In this document: in pieces, positions 1 to 9,145 of the stretch
How positions within the stretch are numbered: position 1 is the stretch's first letter
Layout: every line of letters starts with the position of its first letter
NCBI GenBank assembly: GCA_007674295.1
Contig: CM017457.1
Span: 84,922-148,921 of the forward strand
Origin: Antonospora locustae
Taxonomy: Eukaryota; Microsporidia
Reading direction: 5' to 3'
Length of the DNA stretch: 64,000 bases
Program-made: the position numbers and the translations under genes
Notes under the pieces: generated by a model
What the model saw: only the letters and a program-made list of their open reading frames with translations
What the model was told of the DNA's origin: nothing
Databases searched by the model: none

Positions 1-58
1 ATAACTTATAACCCATCTGAATGTGTGTGCAAAGTAGCAAATATCCCATAAACACCCC

Positions 59-1180
59 ATGAAAAGAATAAGAGACTACAAGAAGCCTCAATGCACAGAA
101 TACATTGACATTAAACGTCCTGTAAAAAAGGATTTGGTAAAAATAAAGCTTCCCTATGACCTGACAACACTTTTGATTAAGTACAACACAAAGTTTCTAA
201 GTATCAGAAATTATAAGAACGAGGAATTTTGTGCGTTTAAAAAAAACATAAAAAACGTAGATAAAAAGAGCTGTGAAAGAAATTTATACACAAATGATAG
301 AAATCCTTTTGTAACCCCAATTGTGAATTTCAACAGTTTGGAATCTCTTGAATTGAACTCACACGACAAAATTGATGTGAATGTATTAAATAGCAGCACA
401 CTGAAAGAGTTGTCAATGCATGGCATCGGGCGCATAGAAAAAAAAGGTCGGATGAAGCTAAAAGCATTGAAAAAGCTTGTAATAAGCAACAGCATTATTT
501 CCTTTAAGGCGTTTAAATCCTTTCTGGTGCAGAAGACTCTTGTAGATCTTGAAGTGACTCAAATAAGGTTCAGAAAGAAAGTGAGAAACGAAAAAATCTT
601 GCGCATCTTCAAAAGGACGCAAGGACTACGCAGACTTGTAATTGATAACTGCAATATCAGTGATGCGATTTACTATCCGATTGCAACATCACTCAATCTC
701 AATAATTTCAGTTTTACAACATCTGAAGGGAAGGTCTCATTCAATATTTCCATCGCTTCCTCTCTAGAAATCGTTCTTTCCAACTTCGATAGAAGATTCT
801 ATGGATACAACTGTGCTTACATTCAATCAGTTGTATGTCTGGATAAGTTTCTCGATCCTGACAACTTGTGTAGATTGCAGATAGTGAATCTCAAAGAATT
901 TCACACATGCAACACGAGGGTTGAGAAGATCTTTGTAGAGAATTTTTTATTTCGCTTTGATTCTTTAAAAAAACTCTCTTTTACAAGGTGTCATATAGAT
1001 AGTGTTCTTCTTTACAGCATGATACGGAAATACAGCAAGACTCTTAGGCACTTGGACGTGTCACACGTAGTTGTTCCCTTTGATTTCTTAAACACGTGCA
1101 GGTGCTTTCTGCAGAAGTGTCTGGTCATATATGGTGGAGTGCCAAGCACAATCTATATAAATCAGAATGGTCTCTTCTAA
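59..1180 (+). CDS. Leucine-rich-repeat-like protein (hypothetical)
   Basis: A 373-residue protein with no named family that I recognise. Residues from about 90 to the end carry irregular leucine-rich-repeat phrases (SLESLELNS, LKELSMHGIG, LKKLVISN, LRRLVIDNCNIS, LRHLDVSH), as in an LRR solenoid; the first 60 residues are basic (11 Lys/Arg in the first 27). No signal peptide or membrane segment is visible. The start is well supported because four C bases lie directly before the ATG (CACCCCATG). LRR families are common in microsporidia and often expanded, but this copy does not share the 49-residue units of the two LRR genes at 58-63 kb. The role is unknown; protein interaction is an inference from the fold. 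Confidence 0.75.
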   Translation: MKRIRDYKKPQCTEYIDIKRPVKKDLVKIKLPYDLTTLLIKYNTKFLSIRNYKNEEFCAFKKNIKNVDKKSCERNLYTNDRNPFVTPIVNFNSLESLELNSHDKIDVNVLNSSTLKELSMHGIGRIEKKGRMKLKALKKLVISNSIISFKAFKSFLVQKTLVDLEVTQIRFRKKVRNEKILRIFKRTQGLRRLVIDNCNISDAIYYPIATSLNLNNFSFTTSEGKVSFNISIASSLEIVLSNFDRRFYGYNCAYIQSVVCLDKFLDPDNLCRLQIVNLKEFHTCNTRVEKIFVENFLFRFDSLKKLSFTRCHIDSVLLYSMIRKYSKTLRHLDVSHVVVPFDFLNTCRCFLQKCLVIYGGVPSTIYINQNGLF

Positions 1181-2095
1181 TGGAAGGGTTAAAGGGAAAT
1201 ATTTTCAAATAAACCAGGCTGTTTTTGTATAATCTTAGTTATAAATCACAGCTTTATTTGTATAAGCCAGCATAAAGAGCTCCAATGATAGAAGATACGC
1301 ATTATCAGTTCAGCATATATAGTTTTGTAGGATAAGTACAGAGAGAGATCACCTTACAGCATTATTATGAATGCATCTTTCTGCTCTTACTGATTGAATT
1401 ATTCATTCAATCTTAGCAGTAACAAATTAGGTTATAATCGTAGAACTCATTTTGCACCTTGAATCTCCATATAAATATAAATATCTTCTTAGGTTAATTT
1501 CACATGCACAAAATAACCCCAAAATTTCTCATGTTTTCAATTTGTGTAAATGTTAAACAAGGTATGGAAACATCCTATCGTGGGTTTGTCTTCCCTTATA
1601 TCGAAGTTTTTCTTTATTCACATAACATTATGGCCATGAGGTTTCAACGTTACAAAGATATCAGCTCATATTTTTAATTTTTTTCGTTCCTAGCTTCTCC
1701 ACTTTGAAATCCACAATTCCTTGAGAATATCGGCGTACATTTTCTTGCAAGAATTAAAATTAAGATAGTAATTTCACTTGAGCAGTAACTTTCATTGATT
1801 TCTTGTGCATAGGTGAAAAATACAACATTCTTCACGCTTAGCGTCATTTTCTCTTTCATCTTTATTATGATCAGAGAATGACGCTGCCAGTTTTAAACGG
1901 AAAACGGATGCTGTGCATTATTGCTGCAATACATTCATTAATGAGAGATAGTTTCAGAGTTTTCAAGACGTATTCTGTGTTCAAATCTGTGATCGTGCTC
2001 TTTCAGGATATTTGATACCTTTTGGGTAACAAACTTGATATTTTATTATGACAGTAAACATTTATTATATAAAAGGATTCCAGCTTAATCCCATA
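1181..2095. other. Gene-poor AT-rich spacer
   Basis: About 0.9 kb with no convincing gene. A 48-codon frame at 1531-1677 follows a CCCC run 17 nt upstream but has no other support. An antisense 61-codon frame at 1674-1859 has no upstream CCC box and low-complexity content. No tRNA-like B box was seen. Confidence 0.5.
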
Positions 2096-2653
2096 ATGAA
2101 ATACTTGTTTCTTATTGTGTTATGTAGAAGCTGCTGCATTGCAACTGAAACCGCAGACATCTCGATGCAAATTGCAGAGCTTGCAAAGATGTTTCGAGAG
2201 CAGATGATCGAAACAAAGGACTTTGAACAAAATGAAGCGTCAATAAGATGTGCTGAGATAAACGAAATTATCGTGCTCTCAAAAGCCTTAGAAGAGAATG
2301 TTAACAAATCACATCTGTTCTGGGAAAAGTTGTGGAAGAAAGAAATGCTTGGCGAAGTGGAGATTCAGGAAGAACTGATAAGAATGACGGATTTAATCTG
2401 TTTTATCGAGAAAGTGCTGGTGTTTTTCGAAATAGACAAGTATCTAGGAAAGGAGAAGATAATTTGCATAAAGACGCTAAAAGATGTAAAAAAGTGCTTC
2501 TTCTGGCTTGATGAGATATTTAAAAACCTGAACGAGGAAGATTGCGGTCTCAAGCGAATGGATTTCCATGCAGTGAAGAAAACTCTTTTGTATTACGTCG
2601 ACTGTATTACATTTTTGAATTTGAATATCGTGCTTTTTAGTTCATCTGGGTAA
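2096..2653 (+). CDS. Small secreted protein (hypothetical)
   Basis: The open frame runs from 2048, but the ATG at 2096 directly follows a CCC box (AATCCCATAATG) and gives a protein that begins with a clear signal peptide: MKYLFLIVLCRSCCIATETA, basic at residue 2 and then hydrophobic. The mature part (about 165 residues) is helical and rich in Lys/Glu with six scattered cysteines, and has no recognised domain. It is presumably secreted or placed on the spore wall, plasma membrane or host interface; this is inferred only from the signal peptide. The frame ends at TAA 2651-2653, but coding-like sequence continues in other frames (see the next entry), so the annotated C-terminus may be a truncation. 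Confidence 0.6.
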   Translation: MKYLFLIVLCRSCCIATETADISMQIAELAKMFREQMIETKDFEQNEASIRCAEINEIIVLSKALEENVNKSHLFWEKLWKKEMLGEVEIQEELIRMTDLICFIEKVLVFFEIDKYLGKEKIICIKTLKDVKKCFFWLDEIFKNLNEEDCGLKRMDFHAVKKTLLYYVDCITFLNLNIVLFSSSG

Positions 2654-2977
2654 TTTATTTCCGGAGCTCACGAATAACTTAAGTAAAACTTTCAGGACAT
2701 TTATGCAGACGTGTTTCAGAATGGCTTTGAGTTTATTCTGTGATGAGTACTGCAGCATTTTTGACAATTCGAACGAGTGTCGGCAAAAGGAACACGCATC
2801 TCTGTTGAAAGGCTGAAAACGGATGAATTCTTTGTGGAAGATCTTCGAGTTGATGAGTGCAGAGAACAATGCAGAGACACGTTAACAGCCGTACTACTAA
2901 AATGCCACCATGCTTCTCCTTTTCGTTTCACATTCAGATTGAAACCTGAACTTCGAGTGGTGCGAGGTTTCTGCTAA
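2654..2977 (+). pseudogene. Frame-shifted continuation of the secreted protein gene
   Basis: Immediately after the stop at 2653 the next frame is open and protein-like for about 50 codons (phrases FMQTCFRMALSLFCDEYCSI and NECRQKEHASLL). A further frame then takes over (DEFFVEDLRVDECREQCRDT) and runs to a stop at 2975-2977. The cysteine- and acid-rich style matches the upstream secreted protein. Either the gene has decayed by two indels, or the first shift is a short intron: GTAATT at 2650 and AATAACTTAAG ending at 2683 would remove 34 nt and restore the frame. The second shift has no obvious intron. Sequencing error cannot be excluded. Confidence 0.4.
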
Positions 2978-4141
2978 TTCATGCGCTTTGTAATTTTTTA
3001 TCGCTAAGAATCGTTTAAAAAGATGTAGTTCCCGCTATTTTCTCTCGGTAATATGTCTGCAGCTCCAACAAATTAAAGGGCTGCCAGTGACCGTCTTGTC
3101 TCACTGATTGCTGTTAATACAGTACAGATGTCAGTCACTCTAAAACAGCTAAAGAAAAAGTTATTCACAACATATTTCCCATATCGCTGTCTTCGCTTTG
3201 AATGTACGTGTCTACAAGGAGAGTACTTGAGCATCAGTTGTAATTAAGCAGTTGGAAGTCAACAGACAGTTCGAACATAAGTCAGCTACTCAGTGTCAAC
3301 ATTTCAGCTAGTTGCATTAGGAAATATCAAACTTGGAAAGAATTACGCTTCGTCGCACATTGAGATAAATCTCAAATATCTTATTTACTTTATTGAATCT
3401 TTTCCTGCACTACAACGAAAGGAGCCCGCTTAGAGCGGAGAACCTGAAAAATGAACAATACAACAATACACGTAGAGTAGCTGACATACTATCGACCAGA
3501 AAATCTTGTGAAAACGCATCAGCCATTTTCAATGTGCAATCCATACAACACTGCCAAATAACATGTAGATTTTCCTGTATTCTATGCCAATGGCATTTGG
3601 AAATTCGTTTGCCGTTCGGTTTGCGAATTTATAACCCTTACTGATTCTTCTGGGCACTTATTGGGACTATAATGAGTCTTACTCTCATTAAACATCCAGT
3701 TTTCGAGAGGTACACAAGCAATGATGACAATTGGTACTTGCTCTGCCACTCACAGTAGTTGGCAGACGGAAACTCGCCATTCTGCGTAAGGCGGTTGACC
3801 TCGCTGTAGAGTCTCTTGTTTTATTGGACAATGACCTCGTATGAACGCGTGTCAATGATCTCCGCAAGGCATACAAAATGTCGTTTCCACAGCCGTAGCT
3901 GATTGCAGCACAAGCTTCTCTGGACACTCGAAATCTTGCATTCCAAGATCATTCGGTGATACGTAGCAAATCGTGATGGAGCACAACTACGTTTATAAGC
4001 ACAAAATCCTAATGACTACAGTTGCAAACCTTTCCACAAAAATAACCACTTCAACCGTTGTATTGCACATTATCGAAGTGTGGTTTCTTCTTTCTGCACA
4101 TAAGTCAAGTTCACGTTCACCACAAAGAAAGCCATGCACAG
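2978..4141. other. Gene-poor region with antisense coding debris
   Basis: No intact gene. On the minus strand, 3660-3965 has three short frames that read like fragments of one protein: QDFECPEKLVLQSATAVETT, then SYEVIVQ, then RLYSEVNRLTQNGEFPSANY followed by CEWQSKYQLSSLLVYLSKTG. They are separated by shifts and a stop, suggesting a decayed gene of unknown family. The remainder is AT-rich with no recognisable RNA gene or repeat. Confidence 0.35.
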
Positions 4142-5908
4142 CTACTTCTCGCGGCTTGTTCTCCTATGCATCTCACGGTCCATGTCTCTCAGGCGCTCAG
4201 TGCCGACGCTTCTCACGTCGTCTGGGAGCGTCACAATTATCGTGTTGTTCTCTCCGAAGCCAAAGCTGTCTGCAACAACGGTGTCTCCGTACTTCTTAAT
4301 TGTGTACGCGTAGAGCTTTCCACGCAGCACGTCTCTCAGACTCCATGATACAACGTAATGACCTGTTGATGTGACAACCTGCTCCTCAAAGAGATCCGTG
4401 CTGAATTTGGCAGGAGTGAAGTTCACCTCCTCGTTTATAAAAGCAAGATGCTCAGGCTTCAACTGCAGTCTCTTTGGAACAGGCTTCGCCTTTCCAAGTG
4501 GCACTCCGTAGTCTTCGTTAACCGAAAGCAGCATCAGGTAGCTCTTGCACGTGCATATCACGTACTTTCCATTTGTTGTGATGTCGATGCCCTTGATCTC
4601 GTCTCCAAAGCCCGGAAGAAGGCTCTTCGCTCGCTTGTCAATCTTGTCGTAGAGACGCAGGTCGCCCTTTCGTGACGCAACCGCAACGTGTCCTGCTTTG
4701 GTCGCCATTCCGCAGCTGAATTCGTTTTTCGTCTTGTATTTCTTTCCCTCGCAGGTCACCTTCTCCTTTGTCCGCGGGTCGATGCGAAACAGACTGCTAT
4801 CGTCAATTGCTACAAGCGTTCCGTTGTCTATGAGCTTGTTCGAGTCGAAGTAGTCGTTCACGGGTCTTCCAAAGTCCCACGTTTCGACGACCTCCCCGCG
4901 ACTAAGATCAAGCTTCTTCATCCGCGTGCGGTCATTGTCGCTTGTGAAAAGAAGCGTGTTTCCGTTGTCGTGTGTTATCATCTTTCTCATCTGAGCGTGC
5001 TCATCGACGTTTTTTATCGTTGTCTGGAACTCTAGCTGGTCTGCATCGCTCTTGAACACGCCGACGGAGCTTCCGCGCGCTACAAAGGCCCGGTTGTTGG
5101 GACCAACGACAAGATAGTTGTTCTTTACGTCTTCATCCGTCTTCTTCACGCTTTCTTCGTCATTCCATGGTGCGTCCTCCTCAGACACAGTGCTAAGTGA
5201 TGTATCTTCTTCTGATGACAAGCTGCAGTAGTTTTCAACTTCCATTCTCTCGAAGTACTTCTCTGAGTCTCTGTTGCCCTCTCCGCTTGCAGAACGGTAT
5301 TTGCTTCGTACGTGGTGTGCGACAAAGTCGAGAAACGCCAAGCTGTCACCAAAGCGCAGCGAAAACGTGCTGAAGCCTTCGTTCTGTCTCTCTGACCACA
5401 CAAACGAGAGGTTTTCTTGGTCCGCATAATGCTGCGTATCGCTCCGTATTTCTCCAAAGTACAAAATATCGTCTGCATCCTCTACGCGCAGAAATTTCTT
5501 GTCCTCGTCCTCTACAATCATGACTCGCGTCTTCCTGGCGCTTCCAAATGCTGCTCGCTCCGGCTCAAAGATCGCAAATGAGACACTGCGGTCGTCAAAG
5601 AGAGGTCGTGCGGACGTCAGAGGATGGAGCTGATGAAATGCGCTTTCAAGCTGCTTCTTCAGCTTTTCTTGCACAATGAACCTCATCGGGACATCTCCCG
5701 AGAGGAATCTCAGCACAGCATCATCCAGCGCAAGCTTCCTCACATTCTTCAGCGGAAAGTAGCGCTCGTCCTTGTTACTCGCAAAAAGGAGCTTGTCGTC
5801 CGACGAAAGCATCTTGCAACTCTCAAGCACAAGCTTCTCACTTTGATACAAGTCGCCCACAACTTGCTTTTCCCGCAGAAGAATCGACTTGAGGAATCCG
5901 AGGACCAT
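4142..5908 (-). CDS. VID27: VID27-like protein
   Basis: A 588-residue protein. The C-terminal half matches the VID27 family signature: NNRAFVARGSSVGVFKSDAD, then LEFQTTIKNV, a KLDLSRGEVVETWDF segment, KNEFSCGMATKAGHVAVASR followed by KGDLRLYDKI, and GIDITTNGKYVICTCKSYLM. This is a beta-propeller-like domain. The N-terminal half has the PH-like region (residues about 80-230) and an acidic Ser/Glu linker. Yeast Vid27 is a cytoplasmic protein linked to vacuolar import and degradation of fructose-1,6-bisphosphatase, but its molecular role is poorly known. At 588 residues it is shorter than the fungal protein (about 780), typical of reduced genomes. The start is supported by CCCC three nt before the ATG. 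It is the last of three minus-strand genes (after ISD11 and a small coiled-coil gene). Confidence 0.88.
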   Translation of the reverse strand: MVLGFLKSILLREKQVVGDLYQSEKLVLESCKMLSSDDKLLFASNKDERYFPLKNVRKLALDDAVLRFLSGDVPMRFIVQEKLKKQLESAFHQLHPLTSARPLFDDRSVSFAIFEPERAAFGSARKTRVMIVEDEDKKFLRVEDADDILYFGEIRSDTQHYADQENLSFVWSERQNEGFSTFSLRFGDSLAFLDFVAHHVRSKYRSASGEGNRDSEKYFERMEVENYCSLSSEEDTSLSTVSEEDAPWNDEESVKKTDEDVKNNYLVVGPNNRAFVARGSSVGVFKSDADQLEFQTTIKNVDEHAQMRKMITHDNGNTLLFTSDNDRTRMKKLDLSRGEVVETWDFGRPVNDYFDSNKLIDNGTLVAIDDSSLFRIDPRTKEKVTCEGKKYKTKNEFSCGMATKAGHVAVASRKGDLRLYDKIDKRAKSLLPGFGDEIKGIDITTNGKYVICTCKSYLMLLSVNEDYGVPLGKAKPVPKRLQLKPEHLAFINEEVNFTPAKFSTDLFEEQVVTSTGHYVVSWSLRDVLRGKLYAYTIKKYGDTVVADSFGFGENNTIIVTLPDDVRSVGTERLRDMDREMHRRTSREK

Positions 5909-5939
5909 TTGGGGCTAAAACACACAGACCGTGTTGTGC

Positions 5940-6242
5940 TCACTCGGGCACCGCTCTTCGCCAAAGATTGTGCTCCTGCACCGCCCTCTCGAGTTCCGAA
6001 ATTCGTTTGTGAATCTTCCGGTGTGTCCTCTCCAGGACATTCGTTTCCATTGTCTCCAGCGCCTTTCTGAAGCCAAGTTCCGACTCGCGCACAAGCGCCC
6101 TGATATCTGCAACAATATCCTCTGGAGACTCCCCTGTGCTCGTCTCTCTTTCGACAATTCGCTCTCCAAAGCAGAAGACCTCTGCGGGCACCTCGGGAAT
6201 TTGAGGGTTTTCATAGTGTGGGGGGCGAGGCCATTCATCCAT
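5940..6242 (-). CDS. Small coiled-coil protein (hypothetical)
   Basis: The open frame starts at 6263, but the ATG at 6242 directly follows CCC (GAGCCCATGG), giving 100 residues. The N-terminal 25 residues are proline-rich (DEWPRPPHYENPQIPEVP); the remainder is predicted helical and probably coiled-coil (ALVRESELGFRKALETMETN, then KIHKRISELERAVQEH). The gene sits 35 nt downstream of ISD11 and 31 nt upstream of the VID27 start, all on the minus strand. No family is recognised; a small complex subunit is plausible but not shown. Confidence 0.55.
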   Translation of the reverse strand: MDEWPRPPHYENPQIPEVPAEVFCFGERIVERETSTGESPEDIVADIRALVRESELGFRKALETMETNVLERTHRKIHKRISELERAVQEHNLWRRAVPE

Positions 6243-6277
6243 GGGCTCATTCCACTCTTGCATTCAACCTCCAGCAC

Positions 6278-6532
6278 CTATATGTTGTTCTCTTCGTCGT
6301 AGAACATGTTGTATATGACTGTCTGGCGCTTCATCGCATCGAGAAGTTCGCTCTGCTCCTTCATGTACTTTTTTATTGCGCATTCGTATTTTCCCTCGTC
6401 GATTTCTGACTGGAGCGACTTGTAGTCGTCATGCGACTTTCGAAGGAAGTACGTGCGAAAGGCGGGTGACTTAAACTTCTTTACGGTTTTGACAAGCTTC
6501 CTGTACAGATCGGTCGCCTGCTCAAGGGTCAT
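6278..6532 (-). CDS. ISD11: ISD11/LYRM4, LYR-motif partner of cysteine desulfurase
   Basis: An 84-residue protein with the LYR motif at residues 9-11 (TDLYRKLVKTVKKF), followed by the family pattern of aromatic and Arg residues (FRTYFLRKSHDDYKSL) and the C-terminal KRQTVIYNMFY, which corresponds to the LKRQxVIxQLY segment of ISD11. In eukaryotes Isd11 binds and stabilises the cysteine desulfurase Nfs1 in the mitochondrion, or mitosome in microsporidia, for Fe-S cluster assembly. NFS1 itself is encoded in this window at 46.9-48.3 kb. The start is supported by CCCC before AATG. The gene is divergent from NDC80 across about 110 bp, which must hold both promoters. Confidence 0.8.
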   Translation of the reverse strand: MTLEQATDLYRKLVKTVKKFKSPAFRTYFLRKSHDDYKSLQSEIDEGKYECAIKKYMKEQSELLDAMKRQTVIYNMFYDEENNI

Positions 6533-6640
6533 TGGGGCAGCTTTCGAACTGCGTCAAAACAGGAAACCTCTTTCCATCTGGCGCAGTAGGGCGCACTGCG
6601 ATCTGCACATCCAAAAGCACTAAAATAAGATCCCTTTGCA

Positions 6641-8251
6641 ATGAAGAGAATCACATTCACGCCAGGGACGAGGCGCCCAACGATATCAACTCCCACAAGA
6701 CCTTCACTTGCACCACGTGCCTCAGTTCTTGGCGACGAGGGAAGGCGTCGTGATGTCCGTAAGATCAGAGACGCGGCATACAAGCAACAGTGCATCGACG
6801 CCGTGTACAACTTTCTCACAGAGAACGGCTACGACCAGCCTCTCACTCCAAAGACTCTGCACAGCCCGTCAATCAGAGACTTTCAATCGATCTTCCGTTT
6901 TGTTTACTCGTTTGTAGAGCCGTTTGACTACGGCCAAAAATTTGAGGAGGACTTCATGGTGATTCTGAAGAGCCTGAAGTATCCCTTTGCAAACGAAATA
7001 ACGAGAAGCCAGCTCATAGCGGTGACGCCACACACGTGGCCCGTAATTCTGAGCATGCTGGCGTGGATGGTTGGGCTCATATATAAAAACTGCGACGAAA
7101 GCGCTGAAGACGTGGAGACGTTCTTCTACAACTTCGTGTGCAATGGATACCTGAAATTTATGGAGGGAAATGAGGACGACACTGAAATGGAGGCTGAGTT
7201 TGAGAGACAAGTGACTGCACTGTACAAGGAAAGCTTCAACGAGATGGACGAACTTCGAAAGAAACTTGATGCGGTAGAGAGCAACGTGAAGAGTGTTCAG
7301 GTGGACTTTGACGAAACTGAGAGCTTGAGAGTCAAGAAAAAAGAGATTAAGGAGGATATGGAAAGTGCAGAGCAGCAAGGTATTCTTCTTGATGAAAAGG
7401 CGAAGAAGTACACGAAGAGCATCGAGAGCACAAAGGAGGAGATATATGTGCTTGAGGAGCAGATTGGCGAGCTGAAAGCAGAGTTAAAGGGCCTGCAGGA
7501 GCAGATAGACGAACAGAAGATCAACCCTGAGGATGTGAAGGTGATGAATGCAGAGAAGATCGAGCTCTACAAGGAGCTTGAAAGACTGAAGCCCGAGAAG
7601 GAGGAGCTTTTCACCTCGCTGAATAAGCTCGAGCAGGAACTCTGGAAAAGGGTTGATGAGTTTGAAAAGCTGAATTTCGATCTCCAGACGCTTATGAAGA
7701 GCACGAAGATAAAAGTGATCAAGGACCAGAACGTTGTCGAGGATGTGGAGGTTGAGGGGGATCTTGACGAGATTCAGCAGGAGCTGGCAGACGCTACGGA
7801 GGCAAGAAGGGGCGAGGTGCTCTATCTGACTGAGCTGAAGAGCAAGCTGGAGGAAAAGCGCACGGAAAACAGCTCCTTGCTAGCTGACTATGAGGAGAAG
7901 ATCAGGCACATGAACGACAAGCTGTTTCGCACAGGGAAGCTCTACATCGAGAAAAAGGAAGTTTCGGAGATCGAGCAGAGAAAGAGTCAGAAGGAGATGG
8001 AAAAAATCGAAGACGAGCTTCTAAAGTTGAGTCTTGAGTCAAACAGCTCGCTGTTACTGAGCGAGCAGAACCTGCAGAGAGCAAAGATAATGCTGGACAG
8101 GACGGTGTCTGCGATATGCTACGAGCGGGAAGAGATCGGAAAGCTCGTGTCGGGGTTTCGCCAGAAGCTAGAAAGCATGTTCAGAGCAGTGGATGTGCAG
8201 CAACGCGAGCTCAGAAAGCTCCTTGACGAGTGGGGATCCACGTTTAGCTAG
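6641..8251 (+). CDS. NDC80: Kinetochore protein NDC80/HEC1
   Basis: A 536-residue protein. Residues 1-50 form a basic, Thr/Pro-rich tail (MKRITFTPGTRRPTISTPTR). Residues about 50-170 are the NDC80 calponin-homology domain (AYKQQCIDAVYNFLTENGYD, SIRDFQSIFRFVYSFVEP, DFMVILKSLKYPFANEITRS, HTWPVILSMLAWMVGLI). The remainder to about 525 is continuous coiled coil. Ndc80 binds microtubules at the outer kinetochore with Nuf2, Spc24 and Spc25. The length is slightly below the usual 600-690. CCC lies 9 nt before the ATG. The short distance to ISD11 suggests a shared divergent promoter. Confidence 0.95.
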   Translation: MKRITFTPGTRRPTISTPTRPSLAPRASVLGDEGRRRDVRKIRDAAYKQQCIDAVYNFLTENGYDQPLTPKTLHSPSIRDFQSIFRFVYSFVEPFDYGQKFEEDFMVILKSLKYPFANEITRSQLIAVTPHTWPVILSMLAWMVGLIYKNCDESAEDVETFFYNFVCNGYLKFMEGNEDDTEMEAEFERQVTALYKESFNEMDELRKKLDAVESNVKSVQVDFDETESLRVKKKEIKEDMESAEQQGILLDEKAKKYTKSIESTKEEIYVLEEQIGELKAELKGLQEQIDEQKINPEDVKVMNAEKIELYKELERLKPEKEELFTSLNKLEQELWKRVDEFEKLNFDLQTLMKSTKIKVIKDQNVVEDVEVEGDLDEIQQELADATEARRGEVLYLTELKSKLEEKRTENSSLLADYEEKIRHMNDKLFRTGKLYIEKKEVSEIEQRKSQKEMEKIEDELLKLSLESNSSLLLSEQNLQRAKIMLDRTVSAICYEREEIGKLVSGFRQKLESMFRAVDVQQRELRKLLDEWGSTFS

Positions 8252-8308
8252 CGGCCGAGACCCTTTGTCATCCACGGCCTGCAAATAAAAAACTGTCGTC
8301 TGTAGGGG

Positions 8309-9145
8309 ATGTACGGTTACCTTTCAGTCCACGGCGGAAAGCTCTTCTGCGCAGATGGCTGCGACGTGATTGTCTACGACGGAGCGGTGCGGAGAATCCG
8401 CCACAGCGTGCAAATATGCCACGTTGCGTACAACATCGTCGTTGACGCGTCGAAGATTCTTTTTGAGGTGAGAGACACGATGGTCCCCATTGTCAGGCTG
8501 CCAAAGGCCGTCTCTGCGATTGCAAAAAGGGGACGCATCGCATACGTCGCAGACAGGTTTGGCGACGTGCACAGAATCGATATTGAACAGAGGCAGCACG
8601 TCCTGCTGCTTGGAAACATGTGCTACAACACATCGCTGTGCGTTAGCGACAGCAGAATTGTCACTGCAGACAAATACGGAAGGCTGCGTGTCTCGCAGCA
8701 CTGCGGGAGAATTGAGAAATACGCTTTTAATGACAATGTGCTGGTTGTGTCGATTGTCTGGGGAAGGCGCCTTGCGGTGGCCTTGCGCCAGGAGGTTCGA
8801 ATGCTGGACGAGAAACTGCAGGCTGTCGAAACAGTGCCATTTCCGGGCGAGAGCATTCGAAAGCTTGTCGAAATCGACGAGGACCGCTTTCTTGTGCTCG
8901 GAGAGCGGACTTTCGTGATGCATGGTTGCAAAGTCATCTGCGTTCACAGAAAGGCGGACGATGCCGCCTGGTTCAACGGTAAAATCGCGCTAATAGCGGA
9001 CGGAGTGCTTCTGCTCGGAGGTGAGAAACTTTGCTCGTTGCAGACAGTCTGCGATGACTTTCTGAGACACGTAGAAAGGATGCCGCTGCGCACAGAGACA
9101 TTCAGCGAGTCTCCCCACCCAGTCTCTCGTCAATCATCCGAATGA
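8309..9145 (+). CDS. TRM82: TRM82/WDR4-like subunit of tRNA m7G46 methyltransferase
   Basis: A 278-residue WD-repeat-like beta-propeller protein. The key match is AYVADRFGDVHRIDIE, then HVLLLGN, then SRIVTADKYGRLRVSQHCGR, which follows the TRM82/WDR4 pattern (AD+xGDVY, LLGHxS, IITADRDExIRVS). Trm82 scaffolds the catalytic Trm8 to make N7-methylguanosine-46 in tRNA. The protein is shorter than yeast Trm82 (444 aa), and the C-terminal blades are diverged. The start is preceded by GGGG instead of CCC. The gene begins 57 nt after the NDC80 stop, and its 3' end overlaps the convergent NSP1 gene by 44 bp. Confidence 0.65.
   Translation: MYGYLSVHGGKLFCADGCDVIVYDGAVRRIRHSVQICHVAYNIVVDASKILFEVRDTMVPIVRLPKAVSAIAKRGRIAYVADRFGDVHRIDIEQRQHVLLLGNMCYNTSLCVSDSRIVTADKYGRLRVSQHCGRIEKYAFNDNVLVVSIVWGRRLAVALRQEVRMLDEKLQAVETVPFPGESIRKLVEIDEDRFLVLGERTFVMHGCKVICVHRKADDAAWFNGKIALIADGVLLLGGEKLCSLQTVCDDFLRHVERMPLRTETFSESPHPVSRQSSE

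Noticed and set aside
1531..1677. 48-codon frame 17 nt after a CCCC run
   Set aside because: The box is too far from the ATG compared with other genes, and nothing else supports coding.
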